From Loripinus fragilis (taxonomy: Eukaryota > Mollusca > Bivalvia > Lucinida > Lucinidae): a stretch of 64,000 bases of DNA. A program made the position numbers and the translations under genes. The notes beneath the pieces are model-generated. The model was not told the origin of the DNA. It worked only from the letters and a program-made list of their open reading frames with translations, and made no database searches. Positions 1 through 10,772 of the stretch are shown one piece after another. Positions within the stretch are counted from its first letter, which is position 1. Each line of letters begins with the position of its first letter. Location of the stretch: positions 84,702,279 to 84,766,278 of the forward strand of contig OZ026525.1 in NCBI GenBank assembly GCA_964019695.1, given 5' to 3'.

Positions 1-655
1 GAAATAATATTTTTGTCTGAAACCACAAGGCCTAAAGTCTTGATATTTGATACGTAGCATCACCAACTAGACCTACAAATTTTGTTCAAATTATGTCCCT
101 GGGGCAAAAATAGCTCCACCCCAGGGGTGGCATGGTTTACATTCGCTTTTATAGAGAAAACATGAAAAAATCTTCTTGTCTTAAACCACAAGGCCTAAAG
201 CATTGATATTTGGTACGTGGCATCACCTAGTATACCTATACCAAGTTTGTCCAAATTATGCCCCTGGGGTCAAAAATGGCCCTACTCCGGGGTCACATCT
301 TTTACAAAGGCATAGATAGAGAAAACCTGAAAAAATCGTTACTGAAACCACAAGGCCTTAATCCTTGATATTTGTTATGTAGCATCACCTAGTAGACTTC
401 TACCAAGTTTGTTCAAATTATGCCCATGGGGCCAAAAATGGCTCCACCTCAGGGGTCACATGTTTTACATTGACTTATATAGAGAAAACCTTCTTGTCTG
501 AAACCAAAAGGCCTAAAGCATTGATATTTGGTATGTGGCATAACCTAGTAGACCTCTTCCAGGTTTATTCAAATTATGCCCCTGGGGCCAGAAACGGCCA
601 TATCCCGAGGTCGCATGTTTTATTTAGGCTTATTTAGGGAAAACATGAAAACATT
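1..655 (+). repeat. tandem repeat, about 160-bp unit, four copies
   Basis: Four diverged head-to-tail units start near 21, 183, 345 and 501, each with aaaccacaaggcctaaag followed by a CCCCTGGGG block and an AGAGAAAAC block. The period is about 156-163 bp. A single fragment of the same unit appears near 1405-1465. Related units occur inside the inverted pair at 43830-44100 and 50340-50900. The array probably continues left of the window. No gene is seen in it. Confidence 0.85.
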
Positions 656-1350
656 ATGGACGTTCAGCATCAGAAGAACTTGCCTTAAATAACTGAAGCC
701 TTGTGGGGCATATCTGACCTACCATTTGTACAAAATAAGGATCATCAATATTAAGTAAACCATATAACTATCCGAAGGTGGAGTTAAAAGCTTCAATAAT
801 ATCAGTTTGACTATTGTCTGACAGAGACAACATGAAGTCTCTCTCATAACAAAAAAAAAAACAAAAACAAATCTGCAGCAAGAGGAGCACAATTAGTACC
901 CATTGGAATACCTACAAGTTGTCTATATAACTATAAATCTTATAAATATATTGTCTAAAAGATAATGGAGAGCATCACACATTTACTAACATGACCACAT
1001 CTTATATCGTTTAGGTTGTTCAGAAGTAAAGAAAATGCACGGTTCTCATTACAAGCCAAATAAACTGAGCCCTCTCTGTTAAAGTATGTTCAATTAATTA
1101 TTTTAGTTTTTCTTTGATTAGATTACGAGACAACGAAGCATAAATAGTAAAGAAAATTTCATCATATTCTAGATGCTAGAAAACCTTTAAATTTAAATTC
1201 ATTAAGAATCTCACCAAAATTTTTAATAGACCAAAATAAATTTTACCCTTCCTTTCATAATACGTTGTACAATATTTCATAACATGGATTTTGATCGCAA
1301 TGAGGCAATAGACAGCTCGGTAGTAGTACATGAATTAGAATTAGCAACAA
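655..1350 (-). pseudogene. reverse transcriptase fragment (copy R1)
   Basis: Read on the minus strand, several frames together give a decayed reverse transcriptase: a block ending FFTSEQPKRYKMWSC, then a block corresponding to the VGIPMGTN..APL region of intact relatives, then the ERDFM and YLDD neighbourhood towards 700. The same protein is better preserved at 61972-62346 and continues in the C-terminal pieces at 3765-3952 and 55820-56235. Stops and frameshifts are frequent, so it is dead. The family resembles a Penelope-like or other non-LTR RT. No endonuclease domain is visible, so the class is an inference. No 3' tail is attached here. Confidence 0.75.
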
Positions 1351-1555
1351 AACGCGACTTTTAGGTCGTTTATGAAGTTTAGGTAATTAATATAACGTAG
1401 GAAGTTATGAGTAAGTTTGTTAAAATTATGGCCCTGGGGCCAATAATGACCATCGCAGGTGTCACCAGGGAAGTGCCCAGCTTTTAACAGATACCTATAA
1501 TATAAGCTTTAAACAAAACCTGGATGAGCACTTCGAGCCACTTGGCCCTCTAGTA

Positions 1556-1885
1556 TATTAAACAAATCTGATATTGAAAATCCTAATCTTCTGTTTATAT
1601 ATCATGAACTATCATTTTCTATTTTAGAAAAAAAGTCGGGGGTCACCTTACTAATCATCTTTCAGGAGGGCCATAGATTTGGAGGAAATTTCAATATAAA
1701 ACGTTAAGTAGTGTAATTTTTGTCATTTATATAATTCCATATTACTTGTATGAAGTACTGTTGCATTACAAAGCTTAAAAAAGGAAGGGAAAAAACAATT
1801 TGTGATAAGTGCCCACCCGGGAATCGACCCTAATCCTCTGGTTCCAAAGTCTGACGCGCTAACCACTAGTCCACGGTGTCAAGTT
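1556..1885 (-). mobile_element. tRNA-derived SINE, family 1
   Basis: On the minus strand a tRNA-like head (about 1811-1880) has a box A-like GGACTAGTGGTTAGCG and a box B-like GGTCGATTCCC. A T-rich stretch and a body follow, which includes GATTTTCAATATCAGATT. The same order of head, T-rich stretch and body occurs on the + strand at 57371-57730. Two independent copies of about 340-360 bp make this a SINE rather than a lone tRNA gene. Confidence 0.75.
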
Positions 1886-2244
1886 GTGCGTGGCTCATAA
1901 TAACCATACATATTGGATAGTCAAGCAATCCGGGTATGGCCATATTCGTATTTGTATACAGGGTTAAAGCTTCATAATTGTGTACATTGTTGATGTCGCT
2001 TGATCTATCTATCTGTATTTGGTACTGAGACGATCAGTTCTGATAAAAAGCCAATAGATATTTCAGACACATTTTAGTTTATATAATACTTTCTTTGATC
2101 AAAAAAATCTGAAAATATCCATGTGACATAAGAGTATCTGAAAACTGTATTGATCAGAATTTGTAAATGGTCGCAGTCAACTTTCCTCTTTTCCGACGCA
2201 GGAGTGGTGCGCATGGGAATTAACCGCAATTGTTTTTAAGTGGA

Positions 2245-2437
2245 CCTTTCGTTTTCTTTTAGGCATCCAGAACATACTAGTGTAGGCCGCTGTGTAATCC
2301 CGTGTGCATTTTTGGGTAAAAGTGTCAAACATACATTTTATTGTAGAAAAATGTATTCTGGTAAAGAAAAAAAGGTGTTTCCAATTTATTCTTGCTGTTT
2401 AAACGTCATGGTGACGTCACAAAGTGATTACCGATTT
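2245..2437 (+). repeat. left arm of a widely spaced inverted repeat
   Basis: This block, containing TGTAGGCCGCTGTGT and TGACGTCACAAA, reappears in reverse complement at 5676-5870. The arms are about 165-190 bp, diverged by indels, with some 3.2 kb between them. A polypyrimidine tract ending in TTTTAG precedes the block. The two could be the ends of a decayed DNA element or simply two copies of one short repeat. Confidence 0.7.
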
Positions 2438-2959
2438 TTGGCTTATTTAGGGCTTGCAAATTGAATACTAAGAATTCCAGCTGGCATAAACATGTACTGT
2501 TTGATCAGTTGTGGCAATATTGCTGGCGACATATTGTATTTGGAGCATAAACTCTGACTCAGAATTATAAAGAAGTTACATTAGCCTCAAAATAATGCCA
2601 GTACAAGAAAAAATGTCGTCAGAATCAAAATGAAAGTCTGTTATAGTGAAAGCTCTAATGACATTAATCACAATATGCTAATAGAAGTAAGTAAGGGTGC
2701 AAAGACCCTTCTCTCCCACTGCTAGGATATTGTACACCCTGACTTTCTGAAACTACATTATATAAGATGCAAAATGACCCATGTTAGCTCTCTGACCTTT
2801 TATGGTAAATAAACATAAATACACATGGATACATGGGATCTAGCCTGACACAAGTCAAGTCAAGTATGCTTTATTTAGGCATAAACAAATACACGTTTCT
2901 TGCCCTCACATGGGCGACATGGCATCTGAGAAATGCATAACTTCTAAGACATGAACTAA

Positions 2960-3007
2960 AACTTAAGTTTCAAATTAAGTTTCAAAATAAGTTTCAAATT
3001 AAGTTTT
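2960..3007 (+). repeat. short tandem repeat (AAGTTTCAAATT-like, 4 copies)
   Basis: Four near-identical 12-13 bp units of taagtttcaaa follow one another. Confidence 0.85.
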
Positions 3008-3170
3008 CATCTGATGTGTACACTTATACTTTGTGGTGTACAGATAGGGCGATAATAGGAGTAATCATGTAACGTAACTGAATATGTTTACGCATAATTT
3101 GAAAAAAATGTAAACTGTTACAAAAAGTGATTGTTTTTTTACTAACTGATTACAATAATTTCAATAAAAG

Positions 3171-3765
3171 TTAGTAAGGGTGCAAAGATCAGGAGTCGAT
3201 ACAATCAAGTACCACACCCGACCCAGGATACCAATGGGAAAGTTACAAACTCACAGTTAGACACCACAAACGAGAGCCAAGAGGTCAGCCCTTTCCCAGC
3301 AGGTGACCACAAAGCACATATAAACAGATGCGCACAAAGACATAGCAAACATAAGACAGAACAAAAACATAAAAGATCCACAAAAGAAGTACCGCCTTGG
3401 AACGGTCAGTAAAATATTTTACTGGAGGGCTTAAACCGGTTTAATGGCGCGCCAACCTCAACCTTAATTCAGATGTGGATCAAGACACATAGATATTTGG
3501 TTTGCATGAAAGACCCCTAACTTATCAATGCATCATCTCCTAAAACATATAAATCAAGATATAACAAGGAGATAAAACAAAGATAAGGACTCAACAGTAA
3601 ATAAAACTGAATACCGGCGCAAAAGAAATCCAACAGGTAAACCCCGGAGGGCCTGACAAACAGCCAAAGCATCAGGCCCCTACCATCTCATCAATAGATA
3701 AGTCTTTAAGTTGGAACCATCATAGAGTCTGAAGTCCGACCCACCGGTGTGCAATTAAAGAGGAA
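3171..3765 (-). mobile_element. retroelement 3' end, family 1
   Basis: On the minus strand this is the 3' untranslated part that follows the RT fragment at 3765-3952. It contains AAACCGGTTTAAG, a CCTGGGTCAGGTGTGGTACT block and ends in TTTGCACCCTTACTAAC. The same 3' end occurs at 10150-10768, 13777-14054, 45851-46006, 61938-62173 and 62488-62586, always cut short on its 5' side. That is the pattern expected from target-primed reverse transcription. Confidence 0.8.
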
Positions 3766-3952
3766 AGCAAAGTCGCCAACCATGATTGGAGCTTGCAGTC
3801 TGTTGCAATAGATTAATGTTATAGCCAATCTTTTTATAATGGGAAATTATTTTAATGAACTTAGCTGAAAAATTATAGAGCCAACAATCTTCTTCAACTT
3901 ATACACCAAGTCACCATAGAAAACAGGCTCCGAAAGCCCTTGACGCTATTAC
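3765..3952 (-). pseudogene. reverse transcriptase C-terminal fragment (copy R2)
   Basis: The minus strand matches, with frameshifts, the C-terminal RT segment at 55900-56180. It includes the parts equivalent to KKIGYNINVLQQT and FNCTP, ending at the ACTCTATGATGG block. It runs directly into the family 1 3' end below 3765, which ties that 3' end to this RT. It is 5'-truncated at about 3952. Confidence 0.75.
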
Positions 3953-4369
3953 GCTAAACTTACCATAATATATTAGCCTTTCAGGCTCAAATATATGTCA
4001 TCTTTGACAACATTTTGGATAAACATGGGGCCTTATGATATACTTTATACAGTAGCATATGTTATTTTATCAAATTTGACAGAAAATGGGACTGTATCCT
4101 TCTAAGTACTGGTACTTGGGAGCTATCATTTTATTTGCTTATGCGTTTTAAAATCTATAATTGTCGGTAACTCATGCTTTGTAGACATAAAAAGTTAAAA
4201 GATATACTATTTTGCAAATGTTGCATGGATAATTAATAAACACTTAATACGAATTGATAAAAAAATCTGACAAACTAGAATTTGGATATCTATAACAAAA
4301 CAATCAGTATTTTTCCATGCGAGCTAAACAGTTGCTGTGCTCTAACAACAACAGAATCTATGACGAAGG

Positions 4370-4722
4370 TTTGGTACCAGTACATGCATTTAAGCCCCCC
4401 CCCCCCTCCAGTGGCGTAGGCAGCTGTCCATTCTAAGTCGATGGTAATGTTGTTGTTGATTCATTGTTAATTGTTGCTCCCATTGTATGTGAGGGTTTGT
4501 GTTTGGTCCTTGTTTTGTTTTTTCAGTTATTTATGTCCTTCTAGTGTTGCAACGGGCTTGTTTGGGATTAGAGAGCTGGTTGCTTTACTTTAATTGTGTT
4601 CCTGATGTCTTGTGACTGTAAGCATTCTGTGGCTCTTCCTCACAGCGCCGTGGGTTGGTCTGCAGTGTGCGATTGTGGTATTTCCTTTTCATACTTTCTT
4701 GCCTTTTGTAATGATATAATAC
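4370..4722 (+). mobile_element. retroelement 3' end, family 2
   Basis: The + strand carries a C-tract, then a GTTGTTGTTGATTCATTGTTAATTGTTGCTCCCATTG-like region (interrupted matches), and ends GATTGTGGTATTTCC..TCATAC. The same block occurs in one orientation or the other at 7421-7800, 32596-32835, 35201-35303, 35583-35675, 45321-45670, 49795-50150 and 60761-61340. All copies keep the GTGGTATTTCCTGATCATAC side and vary on the other, so that side is the 3' end. Confidence 0.8.
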
Positions 4723-5675
4723 ACCACTATTTTATGATGTATGATTTTAGGAATTAAGCAATGTATATACAGTTATGAAAGTTGTAATATACGTTACATA
4801 TTGCCACACAAATAACAAATTGATAGTTTACACCAGAAACGATAATGAGTACAGCATTTTACTATTGATTTTCAAAAAAATACTCATATATGGTGTTTAA
4901 AGGTTTTCATATTGCATTTCATGCTGAATTTTAGAATAAAAATAGTCTTACCTTATTTCATGTGTTATTTGGGGTTATCATATTAAACAGTTTATAACTC
5001 TTAATTCGTGTTTTTGTGATAAAAACATTGCTTGCATTATAAAATGGCCCATTACTTGACTTTTGGAACAGATATTTAAAACATAAATGCTAAATGAGTA
5101 GCTAATTAAATGAAACTATTTAACAACATTTTAGTGGTTGTAAAGGCGATAGTTTAAATGTAATATAAATGACACTACAATGGGCCCTAATAACTTTTGT
5201 AAACATATATATATGTAGGGAATGAAATATGCTTGTATATTACATGAATGTTTGGCCAATTTGAATATCCAGGTTCTACCTTAACAACCTTATTTACGTT
5301 AGTTTTTTTAAAATATGAGGGGTAAAGAAGTTAACATGCTGTTACAGCCAAAATCCCTAACCGCGAGAGAGCTAACATGTTTCAAAAAGTTTAGCCAGAA
5401 ACATTTATTTATTCTTACATTTGATTTTAATCGCAAGCCACACACAATATTCCAGAATTATATTTCTGTACACAATATGCTTTTACCGGCATACTGACAT
5501 CAAATTGACGTCAATTTGACGTAAAATTGATGTCTACGTTGAATCAAATTTTACTTTTGGTCCTCCTACATGTATAGACGTTTACAACCACTTTAATGCA
5601 ATAAACAACACAGAATGCGATTATCTTAGGTGTATACTGCACAAGCAGATATAAGCTTTTTGATTTATATTAAAA
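4723..5675. other. AT-rich stretch, nothing recognised
   Basis: No convincing ORF or repeat was seen. A near-palindromic cluster of TTGACGTCAA-like sites lies at about 5500-5540. Confidence 0.5.
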
Positions 5676-5870
5676 GACGGTACGTCATTTGTGACGTCAC
5701 TGTGACGTTAATACCGCAAGAAAAAATTGATAACATCTTTTTCCTTAAATGGAATATATTTCTTTAGTTGAAAATCGATTGGAATCACTTTTACCCAAAA
5801 ATGCACACGGGAGCCCACATTTCGACACAGCGGCCTACACTATACGTTTGGATGGGAAAATATAAAAAAA
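5676..5870 (-). repeat. right arm of the 2245/5870 inverted repeat
   Basis: This is the reverse complement of 2245-2437. Shared words include CCCAAAAATGCACACGGG and CAGCGGCCTACACTATA. It also keeps the TGACGTCA core near 5695. Confidence 0.7.
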
Positions 5871-6054
5871 AAAATAAGTTTATAAACCCACTTTTTATCT
5901 CTGAATTCACTGTATATAAAATTAATTTTGAAATAACTGGCACTTTGAAACACCAGAGTTCCAATTATCGAGTTCTGACTGTATAAGGAAATATATATAT
6001 ATAAGGAACGATAAAGCATAGGTATGGATAAACAAAACGCTTATGTCGAAAATG

Positions 6055-6175
6055 GATAATATTTTCTTAACCATCATTTTTAACATTTTATGGGTACTCA
6101 AAAAAACAGTCACATTGAGGTGGTTCTTTTAAGTACCCACAGCATATGGTTTGGTTGATAAATAAGAAACATATG
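6055..6175 (+). repeat. hairpin MITE, family C
   Basis: An imperfect palindrome is centred on GTACTCAAAAAAACAGTCAC and its complement TGGTTCTTTTAAGTACCC. The same hairpin is cleaner at 19461-19590 and 54205-54330 and partial at 56975-57040. No ORF is present, so it is non-autonomous. Confidence 0.75.
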
Positions 6176-6742
6176 TTTTATTTACGCACTCTTATCTGGA
6201 GGACTAGATCGAGGTCTAAGTCCTGAGAGCATGGTTTTCTAATTTTCACTTTTTCTTACTAAGCCAATAGAATGACTTGAAAATATTATTTGTTGTTTGA
6301 TGGCTTGTCTACACGGAGTGGCCCATATAAGGTGAAACGGGACAAAACATGTAATGGAATGTGTGTATACTGGAATGATCATCTGGAGTTTTATATAATC
6401 GGATACTAGATGGGTAGTTATCTTCAATTTATATATGTGTTCCCGTTGAATGGTTTGCGATCACTTATTTTTATATCATAGGCTTGCACAGGGGTTTTAT
6501 GGACACAGGATAATTTGTAGCAGCCGTTTAGACTATCTATATCTAAGGTTGTTTGGGTAAATCCACCAGTGTGGGGGGAAATGTCACTTGTGGCAATCAT
6601 GCGATCTAACGATCCCCAATAACATCAAAGAACGAAGAGCAAAATTTGGTATTAATATTTAGTACCGAAGTTGTACTTCCTGCTTGCCTGTAATTAACCT
6701 ATGCTTAAATATTCGTTAAGAAAAACAATTTCAAATATATAG
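6176..6742. other. no gene seen
   Basis: The only recognisable item is a block of about 35 bp (6297-6331, GATGGCTTGTCTACACGG) that recurs at 9636-9668. Confidence 0.4.
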
Positions 6743-6815
6743 TATGCTTAGCGTAGACCAAGCTTTTTTGTGAAAGCTTATGCTTAGCGCAGACCAAGCT
6801 TTTTGTGAAAGCTTA
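6743..6815 (+). repeat. 36-bp direct duplication
   Basis: The unit TATGCTTAGCGYAGACCAAG..GTGAAAGCT occurs twice back to back with one or two differences. Confidence 0.9.
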
Positions 6816-6914
6816 TACTTGTTATAGGATAAAGTCATTGCTATGTACAAAACTGCATTTACAATGTTGACGGAATATTACACATGAGCAATTATATTGA
6901 TTATACATACCCTT

Positions 6915-7000
6915 TCGTGAGTAAGCACTTCCATGAAGTGGGTCGTTATCATTGCAGCCCTTTTCAGCCCTGCCAAGTATATGATTAGCACCTTTTTGAG
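6915..7000 (+). repeat. copy of a block linked to family 1
   Basis: GTGAGTAAGCACTTCC through CAGCCCTGCCAAGTAT matches 10150-10225, where it sits just upstream of a family 1 3' end. Here it stands alone. Confidence 0.6.
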
Positions 7001-7300
7001 TCAAAGGTACATGACTGACCCTCTCGTTTGATAATCAATATATAAATAGCCCCTTAAAATCCTGTCTGGAACATCGTCTTTTGTTACAAAAATATATGAA
7101 CTGGTTAATGGCTACAAAGTACTGCTGTTTGTCACCTGTACCTCCTATTGGCTGACAATGTCTGATAAAGACAATTAATCTTGCATTTGTATACTCTGGT
7201 CAGTGATCATTAGCACCCAGAAGAGTCATATTGGAATCGTAGAATGAAATGTCCATTATCTTTAGGAACATAGTAAGTTCTAAATCATTAAATTAAAAAG

Positions 7301-7410
7301 TAGCTATTGCCAGTCGACTGGTAATAGAATAGTCAATTTACGTATAAATGGTTACTACCAGTCGACTGACATTAGCCATATTTACGCCAAATCACTGGTG
7401 CCAGTCTTTT
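7301..7410 (+). repeat. palindromic repeat with CCAGTCGACTGG cores
   Basis: There are two partial units about 47 bp apart. The first centres on a near-perfect inverted repeat, TATTGCCAGTCGACTGGTAA (7305-7324). It resembles the palindromic 43-bp minisatellite at 53521-53660, which also pairs a CCAGTtaACTGG-type core with TTTACGT spacers. Confidence 0.65.
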
Positions 7411-7420
7411 TCAAAAATAG

Positions 7421-7800
7421 TTAGTGAGTATGATCAGGAAATACCACAATTACAAACCACAGACAACCCCATGTCACCGCGAGGAAGAGCCACTCAACCA
7501 TCACGAGACACCAGGAAGACAAATTAAGCAAAGCAACCAGCTCTCTCTTCACCATCAAGATGATTGCAATACTAGAATGGACATAAAGTAACGTACAACA
7601 AAACATAGAACAATTACAGACTCCCACAATGGGATTAATGCTAAACAAAAAGTCAAGAACAACAGAACCACCGCCCCAGAACGGACAGTAGACCAAGCCA
7701 CCGGGGCTTAAATGCATTTTACTGGCACCTAACCTTCGCCCTAGATTCTGTCGTTGTTGAAGTACAAGAAATGTTCAGCTCGCATGGAGGTCTTCTAACT
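7421..7800 (-). mobile_element. retroelement 3' end, family 2 (split copy, first half)
   Basis: It starts (3' end of the minus strand) with TAGTGAGTATGATCAGG and runs through the conserved family 2 block to CGCATGGAGG. It stops at 7800 where a TIR element is inserted. The sequence resumes at 9139 exactly as in the uninterrupted copy at 60761-61340. Confidence 0.85.
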
Positions 7801-9138
7801 ACGAGGGGCATTTGGTAAGTTCTTAGCATGGCATCATAACTCATTGATAAAATGCTATTAAATAATACAGTTTTGAAAACTAGAATTCAACGGCTACTTG
7901 ATGATTTATTTTTTGTCGAAAAAGGACTTGGCGTGCACGTGCAGCGCATGCTCAAAATGAGTTGGGTTTATACACTGGCGGAAATTTTAGCAAAATTTTA
8001 GGACAAAAATTAAAAGGAAATTGGGGACCTTGTTTACGATTAAGATTTGACAAATTAACGATTTGGTGCCAACTTATTTTTTATCAAGATATATTATGCG
8101 ATCACTGCTTGCACGATTTACACCTTTACATTAGTAAAATGTTGACTAATAGAGTAATGATTAAATTTCACAAATCGGACTTTTTTCGATTTTTCTTTAT
8201 ACTTCAACTATAAATTGTGTCACTACAAGAGCTCGAAAAAAAGTTAGTTGAGTATATATGTTGCTTTATTTGTAGCTATCAATGCATAAAAATCATTTCG
8301 TTGGCTAAAATGTGTGGCTGGTTTAGTTCTGAATTCAAGAAAAGTATTCTTAATTACACTATACCCTACTTTTCAAGAAGTGGGTGGGGTAACTTTACCC
8401 CTCATATTTTGTCGATGACATAAGAACTTCTCATGGTTTCGCGTTAAACATCTCAAAACTGGTTGATTTCTACTCTATTTTTTTTTTACTTTTTGTTTGC
8501 CACTGTTTTCAATTGAAATGAACCAGAACGTTAACTCATAGATAAACTCATAGAGCGCCCATTGTTAGATTTTAAGAGTTGTCGTCCTTTTCTTCTGCTT
8601 TAAAAAATGTTTGGTTATAATACAAAGAGCATAAAGTGTGCTTGACAAAAGTACCAACATATGGCATTTTTAATCTACAGTCGGTTATATTTATTTACAA
8701 AATATGTGCGTTGTGACGTGCGATTTTAGTCGTTAATATTTGAGCATTGCTTTGCTTTTTAATCGGTCATGGTATTGCTGTTCCGGTTTTTAGTTATTAG
8801 AAACATCCAACTCGGCGATCAATTGTATAAGCTCTGAAAAGATTATGGCCTACCAAATGGTACAAAATTATCTAATTTCATGAACTATTGTTAAAGTTCT
8901 GTACACTTTTCAAAAGGTAAAAAATTACGTTTCCCACTGAAATTTTGCGTTTTTCCAGTATACAAACAGTACATGTATTCACAATACTATTTTCGTGTCT
9001 ACATTATAATAAACTCGTGAAATGGTTGCCATAACATAGAGGGAAGACAGCTCTTTAAAATAATACCAAACATGATAGGGTTTGTGAAGCTGTTACTGAA
9101 ATAAAAGACCATGCTAAGAACTTTCCAAATGCCCCTTG
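7801..9138. mobile_element. 1.34-kb TIR DNA transposon inserted at TA
   Basis: Ends match as inverted repeats of about 29 bp: GAGGGGCATTTGGTAAGTTC.. at 7803 and its complement ending at 9137. The flanking family 2 sequence reads ..aacTA before and TAatgc after, against an uninterrupted ..aactattgc.. at 61085-61095, so TA is the probable target duplication. TIR style, TA target and length fit the Tc1/mariner superfamily. I see no open transposase or DDE motif, so it is probably a decayed copy. Confidence 0.75.
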
Positions 9139-9298
9139 TAATGCAATGCATGATCATGGAGAAACACTCTAATCAAATTAACACACCATGATGAAACAAA
9201 GAAAAGAGCTCATGACTCACAGATAGTCAGAGCTAAAGAAAACCTCAAGTTGAGCCACGGTGGGTCCAGCTACAGATAAGCACCAGGCACCAACCCAA
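9139..9298 (-). mobile_element. retroelement 3' end, family 2 (second half)
   Basis: GAGAAACACTCTAATCAAAT through GAGCCACGGTGGG and CACCAGGCACCAA matches 61100-61250. It continues the copy interrupted at 7800. Confidence 0.8.
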
Positions 9299-9387
9299 CA
9301 TGCATAGCAAACCCATCCATTTGCTTGAAACATCCTTATTCTCCGTGTCTTCTGTTTCAGTCATTCCTTATATCTTGAAAATATTAT

Positions 9388-9629
9388 TTGAGCCGTGGCA
9401 TGAGATTTCAAACAATGTGGTATGTTCGACCAGCAAAGGCTCAGACCAGCCTGCGCATACGCACAGTCTGATCAGAGCCTTTGCTAGTCGCTTAGATATT
9501 CTATGACTGTTCAGCTACTGACGGAACATCATTTGGAGTTTCTAAGCTTAAAAGGAGGCTGCACAGGCTCCTCTGAGTCTACTCCTGTCAAAATGCCACA
9601 TTGTTGGAAATCACATGTCACGGCTCATT
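9388..9629 (+). mobile_element. MITE, family A
   Basis: Terminal inverted repeats TTGAGCCG..GCATGAGATTT..ACAATGTGG and CCACATTGTTGGAAATC..CGGCTCA bound a core CAGCCTGCGCATACGCACAG, which is itself palindromic. Further copies lie at 54823-55052 and 55348-55589. An approximately 18-bp word, CTGTTTCAGTCATTCC, occurs on both sides (9351 and 9688) but not directly at the ends. There is no coding capacity, although the element creates several spurious ORFs. Confidence 0.85.
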
Positions 9630-9900
9630 TGTTGTTTGATGGCTTGTCTACACGGAGTGGCCCATATAATACATGTATGTTGCTAGCTGTTTCAGTCATT
9701 CCCTATATACGGGCTTACTCGGCGCATTTATGTACCAAAATTATACCAATAGCACAGTCTTGATTTAAATGGGACTCATGATCTTGAAATAATGTTTGTG
9801 TTCCAGTGCACTGATGTGTTTTAGTGTTTATGCCTATTGTTGCCATATGTTGATCTGTGAATTATAATTGTGGCAAACTTCATGTCATATTAACTTGTTG

Positions 9901-10045
9901 TTAATCCCTTTATGCCAGTGGAATTTCTCATTTCTATTCCCATTTTAAGGGTTGTTGGGTATTAGTTTTCAATTTTATTCGAATTCTAATAGGACATTCT
10001 GAAAGCCAACTGTGGCAGTCTGCTCTGTTCGCCGATGGGTTCAAA
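9901..10045 (+). mobile_element. MITE, family D (partial)
   Basis: TTAATCCCTTTATGCC, then TTTTATTCGAATTCTAATAG and GGACATTCTG, matches the left half of the element at 52325-52559. Its palindromic centre is decayed. Confidence 0.65.
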
Positions 10046-10149
10046 CGCATTTGCCTTGAGTCAGCTGTGCAAACATAAAGTCAAGGTCATACTTTAAAGT
10101 TACGGGGGATATGGCTGTCTTTCAGACTGCTGTCTTGTAAAACAGCTTG

Positions 10150-10768
10150 CCGTGAGTAAGCACTTCCTTTAAGTGGGTCGTTGTCATTGTCCCGCTTTTC
10201 AGCCCTGCCAAGTATCTGATTAGCTCTATGACGGTTCCGACTTGGAGGCTTGTTTGTTGGTGGGATGGTGGGGGCCTGGGGCTTTGGCTGTGTGTCGGGC
10301 CCACCGGGTTTTTACCTGTTGGATTTCTTTTGCTCCAGTGTTCAGTTTTATATACTGTTGGGTCCTTTTGCCTTTCCTTTGTCTCTTTTTTGTGTCTTGA
10401 TTTGTATGCTCTGGGGATGGTGCGTGGGTTAGGGGTCTTTCATGCAGGCCGAATACCTATGTGTCTTGGTCCGCATCTGGATTGGGGTTTGGGTTGGCGC
10501 CAGTTTGGGCCCTCCAGTGGGGTGTTTAATTGACCGTTCTAGGGTGGTGCTTCTTTTGTGCGTCATTTATGTTTTTCTGTCTTGTGTTCGTTATGCCTTT
10601 GTGCGCGTCTGTTTGTTTGTGCCTTGTGGTCGCCTGCTGGGGGGACTTGCCTCTTGGCTCTCGTTTGTGGTGTATAACTGTGGGTGTGTCGCTTTCCCAA
10701 GGGTATCCTGGGTCAGGTGTGGTACTTGATTGTATCGATTCCTGATCTTTGCACCCTTACTTACTTTT
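10150..10768 (+). mobile_element. retroelement 3' end, family 1
   Basis: The + strand runs from a GTGAGTAAGCACTTCC block through CTCTATGACGGTTCCGACTT, AACCCGGTGGGCCC-type sequence and CCTGGGTCAGGTGTGGTACT to the 3' terminus TTTGCACCCTTACTTACTTT. Its T- and C-rich sense strand yields several ORFs without coding character. The end abuts the putative acceptor of exon A at 10771-10772, so the tail doubles as the polypyrimidine tract of that acceptor. Confidence 0.8.
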
Positions 10769-10772
10769 ACAG

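Noticed and set aside
9300..9763. ORFs of 68 and 86 codons
   Set aside because: They are created by MITE family A and recur with it at 55463-55672.
10228..10745. Overlapping Cys/Gly/Trp-rich ORFs
   Set aside because: They lie in the family 1 3' untranslated region, and the same block is non-coding in every other copy.
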